Below, piece by piece: positions 15,098-22,827 of a stretch of 64,000 nt of DNA (position 1 is the first letter of the stretch; each line of letters starts with the position of its first letter). The stretch spans positions 1 to 64,000 of the forward strand of contig CAZSUW010000001.1 of NCBI GenBank assembly GCA_964610115.1, given 5' to 3'. The DNA is from Litorimonas sp964610115. Lineage in GTDB: Bacteria > Pseudomonadota > Alphaproteobacteria > Caulobacterales > Maricaulaceae. The notes under the pieces were generated by a model. The model saw nothing but the letters and a program-made list of their open reading frames with translations, was not told the origin of the DNA and searched no databases. Position numbers and translations under genes: made by a program.

Positions 15098-17272
15098 TTA
15101 TCCATCAATACGCCGTACGACACGGAAGCCCGTAAAGTCATTGCGATCGCCCCGGCGTAGCATTTGCCGCGCTGTAAAACGAAGATCATCAGGGCCAGCA
15201 AACCACGACCCGCCGCGCACAGCGCGTTGCCCGCAGGACCCGCGAGCATCTGCGCTGCCATCCACCGGCGCATCGCGTAGGTTCAGCGTATTACAATCCA
15301 GTGTCCATTCCTGCACATTGCCGACCATGTCGCGCAGACCAAAGGCATTTGCGTTCAGCGTACCCGTCGGTAGCGTCCGCCCGACACCCGGATCGGTGCA
15401 GGCTGCGTTTGACCAAGCAACAGACGTTTCCTGATTGGCCCCATTGGCAAAGGCGCAAAGCGCGACCAGCGATCCGCCGGGATAGACGTCATTGCTACCC
15501 GCCCGCGCCGCATATTCCCATTCGGCTTCCGATGGCAGGCTATAGCGCTGGCCCGTCTCTTTTGAAAGCCAACTGGCATAAGCTTGTGCGTCCGCGAAGG
15601 CGACATTGATGACGGGGCGAGAGCCGCGGCCCCAGCCATTATCAGAGGGCCGAGACGTGCAACCTCCGGCGTCGACGCAGGCGTCATATTGCGCAAAGGT
15701 GACTTCCGTCACACTCATCGCAAAGGGGGCTGCGAATTGCACGGGCCGGGCGGGCTTTTCATTGGCGCGGGCTTTATCATCCGTGTCCAGCGCACCCAGC
15801 GTGTCATTACCACCCGCTAAGACCATCAGCTCTGGGCAGCGATCACAATCGCTAAAGGTCCGACCGGGGGAGGGCCGCAAGCGCTCGATCGCCGCAATCG
15901 CTTCTGCCGCATATTTACCCTGCGGGAAGGCGTTCAAATATTGCTCATAGCTCTGCGCGCGGTTCGCCGCTTTCGCTGATGCCCAGGCGGCTTCGTCCGC
16001 CGCAGATGCTTGCAGCGCTGCAATCCGGTTTCGAGCTTCATCGGCGTTCTTGCCGGCGGGGAAGCCGTCCAAATAAGTTTGGTAGCTTTCAACTGTATTG
16101 CCCCGCGCGGCCTCTTCCCAAGCGCGGGCTTCGGCCTCGGCGGCTTCGCGGATGGCGCGTTGGCGGGCATCTTCGGCCGCTTTGATTTCGGCGATCCGGG
16201 CGCGGGCTTTGTCTGCGTGTAGGCCTTCGGGCCAAGCCTCTAAATAGTCTTCATAACCGCGGATCGTATCGGCCTGTTGGGCAGTGGCCCAAGCTTCATT
16301 ATCAAAGCGGTTGATCTGTTCTTGGGCGTCTTCGCGGAAGCGCCCCTCTGGCCACTCTTCCAAATATTGGCGGTAGCCCGCCAGCGTATCCAGCTCCAGC
16401 GCCGCGACCCAAGCCGCCTCATCCGCACCCATAGCGGGAGCTTCCGAGGGCGCCTCAGTCGGCAGGTCAATGCGCGCCTCCCGCGCGGGCAATTCGTCAT
16501 TGACCACGACTTGGCTCGCCAGCCAAATCCCCCCAGCCGCGACAGCGCCCAACAGGACCGTATAGAGCGCATACCGCCCCCAAGGCGCGCGTTCTTCGCG
16601 GATGGCGTAGTCCGTGTCGGATGGGGGCTGCCAGTCAGAGATCATGCTGGCTTCAGGTTTGTTTGCCGCTTCTGAAGCGGGCGGCGCAGGTGTAAGGCCT
16701 TCCTCTTCAGCAGCAGCCTCTCGACAGGCCTCCATGAGAAGTCCCAGCTCTTCGGGCTTAAGATTAAACTCTTCTGGAAACTTGACTAAGCCCGGAATTT
16801 TCCGGCTTAGGTTTTTGAATCCAATCGTTCGGGTTCGGTAGCCAAAGTCCAGACGCTTCGTGATTTGAAATGGACCCACATCGGACCATTTGTAAAAAGT
16901 TTGGCCACGTAAACGGTTTATTTCTAGGCCTGTCTCATCCGCGCGAACACTAGCAGGCCGAAAATATCGTAGACCATTATGCAAGATCATATAGGCACTG
17001 AAGATCGCTAGGAATGGCAACCCAACAGCCTTGTTGTTCGCCATAGCCATGTAAAAGCCACGAAGGCCGCGATTGCGGCGATAGCTGTCGCGCTCGGCCA
17101 ACTCTGGCAGTGATATCATGTCAGGATTCAATGCCCAGATGACAAAAAAGACGGTCGTTATGCAACCAATGATGAGAAAAATCAGGCTTGCCTTTCGGCT
17201 CGCCGTCAACTCGACCGGAAGGCCAATAGCCTTACTCGACTCCAACTCCGCCGCTTTGTTATCAGCGGACAT
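15098..17272 (-). CDS. Membrane protein with four periplasmic helical repeats and an FGE/SUMF1-fold domain (724 aa)
   Basis: Likely topology: TM1 about 29-48 and TM2 about 83-103, a cytoplasmic PH-like domain (about 104-185), TM3 about 233-256, then a periplasmic part. Four similar repeats follow (283-463). Each carries a pattern like AW..A...DT...Y..YLE.WPEG...D.A...I. The C-terminal 470-724 is an FGE-sulfatase fold: CDRCPELMVLAGG, VTEVTFAQYDACVDAGGC, RYSLPSEAEWEYAARAG, GLRDMVGNVQEW, RAVRGGSWF and FTGFRVVRR. The catalytic Cys pair of true formylglycine-generating enzymes is absent: the segment after RGGSW is FAGPDDLRFTARQML. The domain is therefore probably structural, as in GldK/GldJ. Its start directly abuts the stop of the MotA/ExbB-like gene. 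Confidence 0.9.
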   Translation of the reverse strand: MSADNKAAELESSKAIGLPVELTASRKASLIFLIIGCITTVFFVIWALNPDMISLPELAERDSYRRNRGLRGFYMAMANNKAVGLPFLAIFSAYMILHNGLRYFRPASVRADETGLEINRLRGQTFYKWSDVGPFQITKRLDFGYRTRTIGFKNLSRKIPGLVKFPEEFNLKPEELGLLMEACREAAAEEEGLTPAPPASEAANKPEASMISDWQPPSDTDYAIREERAPWGRYALYTVLLGAVAAGGIWLASQVVVNDELPAREARIDLPTEAPSEAPAMGADEAAWVAALELDTLAGYRQYLEEWPEGRFREDAQEQINRFDNEAWATAQQADTIRGYEDYLEAWPEGLHADKARARIAEIKAAEDARQRAIREAAEAEARAWEEAARGNTVESYQTYLDGFPAGKNADEARNRIAALQASAADEAAWASAKAANRAQSYEQYLNAFPQGKYAAEAIAAIERLRPSPGRTFSDCDRCPELMVLAGGNDTLGALDTDDKARANEKPARPVQFAAPFAMSVTEVTFAQYDACVDAGGCTSRPSDNGWGRGSRPVINVAFADAQAYASWLSKETGQRYSLPSEAEWEYAARAGSNDVYPGGSLVALCAFANGANQETSVAWSNAACTDPGVGRTLPTGTLNANAFGLRDMVGNVQEWTLDCNTLNLRDAPVDGSADARGSCGQRAVRGGSWFAGPDDLRFTARQMLRRGDRNDFTGFRVVRRIDG

Positions 17273-18073
17273 CTACTCCGCCGCCTCACGCAATGTGGCG
17301 GGTGCAGGGGGTGTCTCATCCCCCAAGCGCAGGATCAGATTATCGATCGTGTACTGCCCGGCGGCGTTGAGAGCGCGTTCTTCTTTGCTTTGGACCATGC
17401 TTTGGATCAGCACGAGGACGGCGCTCATAATCAGCGCGAGTAGCGTGGTCGTGAAGGCCACGCCGAGGCGCTGCGTGACTTGGTAAAGGAAGTCATCGGC
17501 TTCCGCATTGGCCGGCACGCCCGCATATTGCAGCGCAAACATAATGCCCATGACGGTCCCGATAAAACCGAGGGACGGGATCAACCAAGTGAGGTAACGC
17601 AGGATCGAATAGCGCAAATCGATCTCATGCATGTAGAGTTCGAGCGAGGCATTCATAACGCCCAGCGCTTGGTCTTTTTGCCCGCTCATCCGGTATTGAT
17701 CGATGGTGCGGCTAATCAAGCGGGGCAGGAAAGCGTTGCGGGCGAATTTGCGACTGGCAATGCTGTCTCGGATTTTGCCCAGCACACCCATATCGAGTGA
17801 CCGTCCGTCGGTCGGCAGATAGCCCCGCTTGAGCTGGCTTTCTTCGTCTTTGGCGGCGGACCACCGCAGGACAAGTTCTCCAAAACCAATGAACAGCGCC
17901 ACCCACATGATGTTCTGAACGGTGAAGGGCCAGAAACCGGCATCACTATCGAGCAGGATTTCCTGCAAAGTCGGACCCGTAAGCGCCTTAATCAGGCCGA
18001 TCACCACAATCGCCGCGACGATCGCTACGATGAAGGTAAATGTGCGTTTCAGCAGATTGTCTGTCTGGTTCAT
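17273..18073 (-). CDS. MotA/TolQ/ExbB-like proton channel protein (266 aa)
   Basis: A four-helix inner membrane protein: TM1 about 11-29, TM2 48-70, a cytoplasmic domain of about 85 residues, TM3 157-182, TM4 203-226. TM3 reads LTWLIPSLGFIGTVMGIMFAL and TM4 GVAFTTTLLALIMSAVLVLI. These are the conserved pore helices of the MotA/TolQ/ExbB family, with the typical Thr residues (173, and 208-210) facing the ion path. Such A-subunits form a pentamer around two B-subunit helices and use ion flow to rotate or pull them. Directly upstream lie two genes for VWA proteins with B-subunit-like helices, which are the expected partners. No tolR, exbD, tonB or motB gene is present nearby. Confidence 0.92.
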   Translation of the reverse strand: MNQTDNLLKRTFTFIVAIVAAIVVIGLIKALTGPTLQEILLDSDAGFWPFTVQNIMWVALFIGFGELVLRWSAAKDEESQLKRGYLPTDGRSLDMGVLGKIRDSIASRKFARNAFLPRLISRTIDQYRMSGQKDQALGVMNASLELYMHEIDLRYSILRYLTWLIPSLGFIGTVMGIMFALQYAGVPANAEADDFLYQVTQRLGVAFTTTLLALIMSAVLVLIQSMVQSKEERALNAAGQYTIDNLILRLGDETPPAPATLREAAE

Positions 18074-18110
18074 ATCACCTTACTCCTGCGCGATTTTTTA
18101 AGGGCTGTCA

Positions 18111-19097
18111 TTAGTCGCATGCGCCCTGATCTGAACTGGCGAGTGCCATGAATTGCCCGCCATTATTCGCGGCGAGGCGTTCCATGAACTCGACTGTGCC
18201 GTTATAGTCGAAATAATTGCCGACGACGACTGTGTGGATTTCTTTGCGCCCACCATTCATACGGGTCAGCTCTCGCACGAGCCGTTCCGGCGTCAGGCCG
18301 TTATTCGCCCTTGGGTTGGGCAAGCCGTCAGAGACCAAGAAAATAGCTTCGCCGGGGCCGTTAATGAGCGTTTGAAAGGCATCCAACATTGAGGCAGAGC
18401 CACCAAATTGGCGCGTCAAACCTTGGGCGAAAGATTTGGCTTGAGTCTGCGCCCCCGCCGCATTGATATTGCGAAGCCCTCCGCTGGTCGGCCAGCCTTG
18501 CGTGCGCGGACCGCTATCCGTTTGTTGGAAGCCGACGATGCGTAGCGCATGGTTGTCCTGGAGGCTGTCGATGATCCGGTCCATAGCGCGGCCGACACTG
18601 GCTTCGTGACCAGCCATGCAACGGTTCATATCTAGCGCGATGGCGATGTCGTCTTTTGCCGTTTTCATTCCTAAGAAACGAAAGGTTACTGTGGCGGGTG
18701 TGGGGCTTTCCGTTGGCGCAGGCTTCGGGTCGGGCACGGGTTCTGGCACGGGAATGGCGCGAATGGCCTCAGCCTGTTTTTCGCGCAAAGCGGCTTCGGC
18801 GGCGCGAAGGCGTTCAAGAAGTTTGTCCGCTTCGGACTGAATGTCGGACACGGCTTGGACGGATGCCGCGCGTTTGGCTTCCAACGCCTTCTTTTGCTCG
18901 ACCGTTTCAACGGATGATTGTTCGGCAGCACGCAAGAGGTCCGCGATAGCGTTTTCCGGCGTGCGTTCGCGGACTTCTTTTTGATAGTATGGCAGCAGGA
19001 TAATAGCGAGCAGCGCAAAGGCGCCCATCGCGGCGGCAAATAAGTCGACCGCCGATAGGCTAAAGACATTGGCTTCCCTGTCAGCGCGCTTCTTCAT
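18111..19097 (-). CDS. Membrane-anchored VWA protein with degenerate MIDAS; putative motor B-subunit 2 (328 aa)
   Basis: The order is a short basic N-terminus; one TM helix (about 14-36) reading SLSAVDLFAAAMGAFALLA with Asp18 at its cytoplasmic end and a Pro at the outer end; a periplasmic coiled coil (about 45-113); a Pro-rich spacer (VPEPVPDPKPAPTESPTP); and a VWA domain (about 137-328). The helix pattern D-(x)n-F-(x)n-P matches MotB/ExbD/TolR-type subunits. The metal site is altered: DMNRC at 156-160 in place of DxSxS, and Ala at the MIDAS Thr position, although VSDG is kept. Metal-dependent ligand binding is therefore doubtful. It is translationally coupled to the upstream paralog through TAATG. 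Confidence 0.9.
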   Translation of the reverse strand: MKKRADREANVFSLSAVDLFAAAMGAFALLAIILLPYYQKEVRERTPENAIADLLRAAEQSSVETVEQKKALEAKRAASVQAVSDIQSEADKLLERLRAAEAALREKQAEAIRAIPVPEPVPDPKPAPTESPTPATVTFRFLGMKTAKDDIAIALDMNRCMAGHEASVGRAMDRIIDSLQDNHALRIVGFQQTDSGPRTQGWPTSGGLRNINAAGAQTQAKSFAQGLTRQFGGSASMLDAFQTLINGPGEAIFLVSDGLPNPRANNGLTPERLVRELTRMNGGRKEIHTVVVGNYFDYNGTVEFMERLAANNGGQFMALASSDQGACD

Positions 19098-20035
19098 TAG
19101 CGCGCCCGCCCAACGAAATCGCCACGATTATTATTGGCCAATTCTTGCAAAAACAGTGTGAGGCGCGGATTGGACGTATAATCACCAATCGCCACGGTGT
19201 GAATTTCCGCGCGTCCGCGATTGCGGCGCGTGATATTGTTGACGATCTGACCGGGATTGCCATCATCGGGGGCCCCATCACTGATGAGGATGACGGCTTC
19301 AGGATTTATGTTTAGCGCACGAACGAGGGCATTTTGCGTCGGCGTTCCACCACCAAAGCTCCTCGGAAGGCGTCTGACGAAGGCCAGTGCGCCATTAATC
19401 TCACCTGGGGTGGCGCGTGTTAATTGCCCGCCAGGTGGGTAAATGCTGTAAGAGGGGCCGCCGCGATAACCAAGAATCGTAAAGCGATTATTGGGCTGCA
19501 TTTGACCCAACATTTCCTCCAACGCGCTGACGACATTGCCCGTGTGGGCCCGCATGGACCCACTCATATCCACGACGATAATGATGTCGTCTTTTTCCGT
19601 CCCGATACCCAAAATAGAAAATTCCTGACCCGTACCCGTACTGCGCGGCGGGTTGGGAATTGGATCAGGCTCGGGAACGGGTTTCGGGATCGGCGGCGGA
19701 TCCGGGATTTGAATATCGGCGGTCTGTTGCTGGACTTCGCGAATCTTGGCCTCGATCTCGCTCATCTCTGTTTCCGTGGTACGGTAGCGCTTATCAAGAA
19801 GACGGATTTCAGCCTGAATCGCGCGAATTTGGGCCATTTCCGTTTGGGTTTCAGAGGCGACTTTGCGGCGGCGCTCGACTTGCTCTTCCAGCTCTTCGAA
19901 TGACACATCTGTCCCGCCCAATTTATAATAAGGAAAGAGAACAAGAACGATGAGAATGAACGCGCCAAGCGCGGCTGCGAAAAGGTCCAGCGCCGAAATA
20001 GAGAAGACAGCAATGTTTCTTTGACGCGACCTCAC
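19097..20035 (-). CDS. Membrane-anchored VWA protein with intact MIDAS; putative motor B-subunit 1 (312 aa)
   Basis: Same plan as its downstream paralog. The TM helix is about 13-36 (SISALDLFAAALGAFILIV, Asp17, Pro35). A coiled coil runs about 46-108. A TonB-like Pro-rich spacer (PDPPPIPKPVPEPDPIPNPP) precedes a VWA domain from about 140 to the end. The MIDAS is complete: DMSGS at 156-160, GGGT at 228-231, and ISDG with Asp253. VWA domains with an intact site bind a ligand through a divalent metal. The Asp at the cytoplasmic start of a lone TM helix is the proton-carrying residue in MotB, ExbD and TolR. That role is an inference here, but it is strongly supported by the adjacent MotA/TolQ/ExbB-like gene. 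Confidence 0.92.
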   Translation of the reverse strand: MRSRQRNIAVFSISALDLFAAALGAFILIVLVLFPYYKLGGTDVSFEELEEQVERRRKVASETQTEMAQIRAIQAEIRLLDKRYRTTETEMSEIEAKIREVQQQTADIQIPDPPPIPKPVPEPDPIPNPPRSTGTGQEFSILGIGTEKDDIIIVVDMSGSMRAHTGNVVSALEEMLGQMQPNNRFTILGYRGGPSYSIYPPGGQLTRATPGEINGALAFVRRLPRSFGGGTPTQNALVRALNINPEAVILISDGAPDDGNPGQIVNNITRRNRGRAEIHTVAIGDYTSNPRLTLFLQELANNNRGDFVGRAR

Positions 20036-20044
20036 GCGGGTCTG

Positions 20045-20836
20045 TTAGCCTCGCCCGCCTAAAATGCGAACCAAAGAATATAGTCGCTCTGCGCGGGCGC
20101 GGTCTTGCGCTTCGGCTTCCATCTGGCGCGATAGAGAAAGCGCATCTTCGAAGCTTTCCGAATTCACCCCTTCGTTCACCAGGTCATTTGACGTGGCGAG
20201 TTTTGTATCAAGATCACCCATGTAAAGGGCCTCTAATTCACCGACTTCACCTTCGAACCCTGTGAACTCAATGTCATCGCGTTCTGTGACGAGGGTTGCC
20301 GTGTAAGCTTCGACCGCCTGTCCACCGCCAAGGCGATCCAGAGCTTCAGCGAGAATTTGGCGCAGGTAGAGCGCATCTTCACGAATATAAAGATCGGCTT
20401 CCGCCAATGCCGGATCAAAGGCGATGAGACTATCGACCTGTCCTTTGACAAATGTTCCGCACAAGGCGTCGAAATAAGCAAGGTGTGCCATTCCGGCGAC
20501 CGATTGTGCCGGGGCGGCTTGGCGTAGGACGGGATCGGCAATATCTTCCACAACATCCATCATTGGCCAGTCCGCCGGCAAACGGCGCGTCTCATTCTCC
20601 GCCATGAACTCCGCCATCGTTGTGGCTAATTCAGGGGTGATGTCCTTGGCGAGCTCCTGGCTTAAGCGGAAGAAAATATAGCGACTTTCCACGCCGTCAT
20701 CGGGAAAACCTTGCATCATCGTCACGCACCGTTCCGCCGCGTCAGGGGAGGGGCTTTGAGGTAGCGTCGTTTCCGCTGTCGCGGGTGCGGCAGTAAGGCC
20801 AAAGACAGCCACAGTGCTGAGCAGAATAGCTTTCAT
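20045..20836 (-). CDS. Exported protein of unknown function in motor-like operon (263 aa)
   Basis: A Sec signal peptide (MKAILLSTVAVFGLTAAPATA) with predicted cleavage near residue 21 makes this a periplasmic protein. The mature part is acidic and mostly helical with no recognised domain. It has two Cys (in ERCVTMM and DALCGTF) that could form a disulfide. Helices include YIFFRLSQELAKDI and EDALYLRQILAEALDRLGGG. It starts two bases after the lipoprotein gene and ends nine bases before the first VWA gene, so it is cotranscribed with them. By position it may be an assembly factor or a periplasmic ring or stalk component of the putative motor. Confidence 0.82.
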   Translation of the reverse strand: MKAILLSTVAVFGLTAAPATAETTLPQSPSPDAAERCVTMMQGFPDDGVESRYIFFRLSQELAKDITPELATTMAEFMAENETRRLPADWPMMDVVEDIADPVLRQAAPAQSVAGMAHLAYFDALCGTFVKGQVDSLIAFDPALAEADLYIREDALYLRQILAEALDRLGGGQAVEAYTATLVTERDDIEFTGFEGEVGELEALYMGDLDTKLATSNDLVNEGVNSESFEDALSLSRQMEAEAQDRARAERLYSLVRILGGRG

Positions 20837-20838
20837 CG

Positions 20839-22734
20839 TCAGCTCGCCTGATCTCCTACTCCAAAGGGTGACGCCACAATCGTTCCGGCGGGCGCTGCCC
20901 CAACATCTTTTCCGCCATTATAACGCCGCAGCTGAATAGAGCCTGAGCGTTCGACACGTACCGGGCCATTCGCCTCGCCCGCGCTAAACATGCCTTCGAG
21001 TGACTTAGAGCCACTCTCTTCACGAATAATGCGATAGCCGGGGCCGTCGGCGAGGCCGTTTCGCGCATAGCCGTAATGCTCAACCATTGTGCCATCTGCA
21101 TTGCGGAAAATTCCGACGCCTGACCCGTTCGCCACCCCGTTTTCGCACGCGCCAAGCCATGTGCCCGTCCCTTGCGGTCCGGAATAACGGCAACGCGTGG
21201 CGACTGTATCCAGCGAACGTTGGTTTTCAGCATAGAGTTCGGCCAATTTGTCTTTCAGATCTTCAAACCGAATAGCCGTAATGGTCTCGCTACTATCAAT
21301 TAGATCGACTTGGACCTCAGTCGAAGCATTGAGCGCGGGCACGACAGATTGGATATAGCTGGACCCCACATTTTTAGAGAGGCGGTTCTGACGCATGGCC
21401 TCGCCCGCCGAAAAGATCGCGGCTTGGATCATGGCATTGGCGGCGGTTTGTTCGCCTCGGCTGACATTATCTTGTGAAGCGACCGCAACACCGCCAATAG
21501 CAGAAGCAATCGCAGCGGCCGTCGCAATGTTTTGCTGACGCGCCAAATAGCGGCGACGTTCGATCACGCGGTGCTCTTCTTGGAGCATATCACGCACCTG
21601 AGCGCCCATTTCGCCATTGATGACTCCATCGTAAAGGCGCAGGCTTTGCACAGATAGATATTTTTGTTCAGCTTCTAACAGACGGTCAGCGTAGCGCGCG
21701 CGGGCTTGGAAGTCTGGCGCGTCGCTGCCGACTAATGTTAGCGCGGCTAGGCTGTCGTCATATCCTGCAATCGCATCCGCGCGTTTAAACATGGCGGCTT
21801 TTGTTGCATCCGTGCGGTTGATCAGATCGACAACTTGATTGGCAAAGCCATTTGTAAACGGCGCTTCGAGAATGTCGGTGGAGGTTTTGTCGAGCGTCTG
21901 GATAGCGACACCTTGCAGCTGGATTTTCTCGACCGGGTAATCGCGGACGGAGCCAGCGCTTGTCTTGGTTAGAGATGTTGCCGCGACACGGGCTTGGGGT
22001 TCACCACTAATCTGCGCAATAAAATCCAGCTCAGGCACACCCGCTTCAAATCGGCCATTTTCCAGGGTGAGAGCATCGGCTAGACCTTGTTTCCGGTTTA
22101 GACCGGCCGCCGCGTCACGCAAAGGGGATGAGGCCAAAAGAACGCCCTCTGTTGCGATGGACGCCCGCGGATCTGTCCTCACGCTCACAATCGGTGTGAC
22201 GAGATCGCCGAAAGTCAGTGGCTTACCGCCCATCATCGCGTCAAGATCTGGGTATGTGTAGGCGGTAAAGTCGATGGTCACGACGCTGGGCAGGCTTTCC
22301 GCTTGCGTCATCGGTTCGCTCGTCAGGCTACCATCATCGGCGAGTGTGACCTCATGCGGTGACAGAAGGACGGAATGTTCGGGCAAGCGGGCCGCGAGTT
22401 CGCGGTAAAGGCTCATCGCGAAGTAATTGGATTTCAGCACAACAGAATCAGCGAGGGCGCCGACTTCGACCGGATCCCCCACGACAGACCGACCCCCTAA
22501 TGCGTTTTCACCAAAAGCTTTGGCAAAATCCACTTCCGCAGCGCTATCAACAAAGGCGGGATAGCGCACAATGGCAAGCACCGTTCCAGCCGGGGCTTGC
22601 TGATTAAGGGCGACTTCCGGCCCGCCCCTGAGCGCGGATTGCTTTACGCCCTGCGCTGTCGACGCGCAGCCTGTACTGATCAGTGCGCCGCCTAGCATGA
22701 GGCTGGCAGTAAGCGAGCGGATGGATCGGTGCAT
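20839..22734 (-). CDS. Lipoprotein with C-terminal MORN-like repeats, first gene of motor-like operon (631 aa)
   Basis: The start at 22734 gives a lipoprotein signal (MHRSIRSLTASLMLGGALISTGC, Cys23); a longer frame to 22791 merely precedes it. The mature protein has a mixed alpha/beta N-terminal half, a basic helical stretch near the middle (VIERRRYLARQQNIATAAA) next to an Ala/Gly-rich segment, and a predicted helix ending RFEDLKDKLAELYAENQRSL. Its C-terminal ~100 residues are Gly-rich and MORN-like (GTGTWLGACENGVANGSG, GIFRNADGTMVEHYGY, DGPGYRII). I do not recognise a named family. Outer-membrane anchoring is likely by default sorting but not certain. As the first operon gene it may be the envelope-side anchor or cargo of the motor. 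Confidence 0.85.
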   Translation of the reverse strand: MHRSIRSLTASLMLGGALISTGCASTAQGVKQSALRGGPEVALNQQAPAGTVLAIVRYPAFVDSAAEVDFAKAFGENALGGRSVVGDPVEVGALADSVVLKSNYFAMSLYRELAARLPEHSVLLSPHEVTLADDGSLTSEPMTQAESLPSVVTIDFTAYTYPDLDAMMGGKPLTFGDLVTPIVSVRTDPRASIATEGVLLASSPLRDAAAGLNRKQGLADALTLENGRFEAGVPELDFIAQISGEPQARVAATSLTKTSAGSVRDYPVEKIQLQGVAIQTLDKTSTDILEAPFTNGFANQVVDLINRTDATKAAMFKRADAIAGYDDSLAALTLVGSDAPDFQARARYADRLLEAEQKYLSVQSLRLYDGVINGEMGAQVRDMLQEEHRVIERRRYLARQQNIATAAAIASAIGGVAVASQDNVSRGEQTAANAMIQAAIFSAGEAMRQNRLSKNVGSSYIQSVVPALNASTEVQVDLIDSSETITAIRFEDLKDKLAELYAENQRSLDTVATRCRYSGPQGTGTWLGACENGVANGSGVGIFRNADGTMVEHYGYARNGLADGPGYRIIREESGSKSLEGMFSAGEANGPVRVERSGSIQLRRYNGGKDVGAAPAGTIVASPFGVGDQAS

Positions 22735-22812
22735 GGGCGCCTCCGTTAAAAAGCAAGAACTAGCTAGCGTTTCATTCGCTACTCTGTCCAATCTTAATGG
22801 AGCCTGAGCATA

Positions 22813-22827
22813 TTAACGAAGCGTTAG
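22813..22827 (-). promoter_or_regulatory. CtrA-like box upstream of the motor-like operon (7 of 8 core bases)
   Basis: TTAA-N7-TTAG (plus strand) lies 79 bases upstream of the lipoprotein start. It reads CTAA-N7-TTAA on the operon strand and overlaps the stop of the ABC transporter gene. The CtrA consensus is TTAA-N7-TTAAC, so this is one base short in the core. In a lineage that has CtrA it may tie the operon to the cell cycle, but chance occurrence is quite possible. Confidence 0.35.

Noticed and set aside
13930..22734. Reading the MotA-like operon as a Zorya-type defence system
   Set aside because: Zorya pairs ZorA with an OmpA-domain ZorB and cytoplasmic nuclease or helicase genes. Here there are no nuclease or helicase genes, and the B-like proteins carry VWA domains. 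Lipoprotein and exported partners point to an envelope machine.
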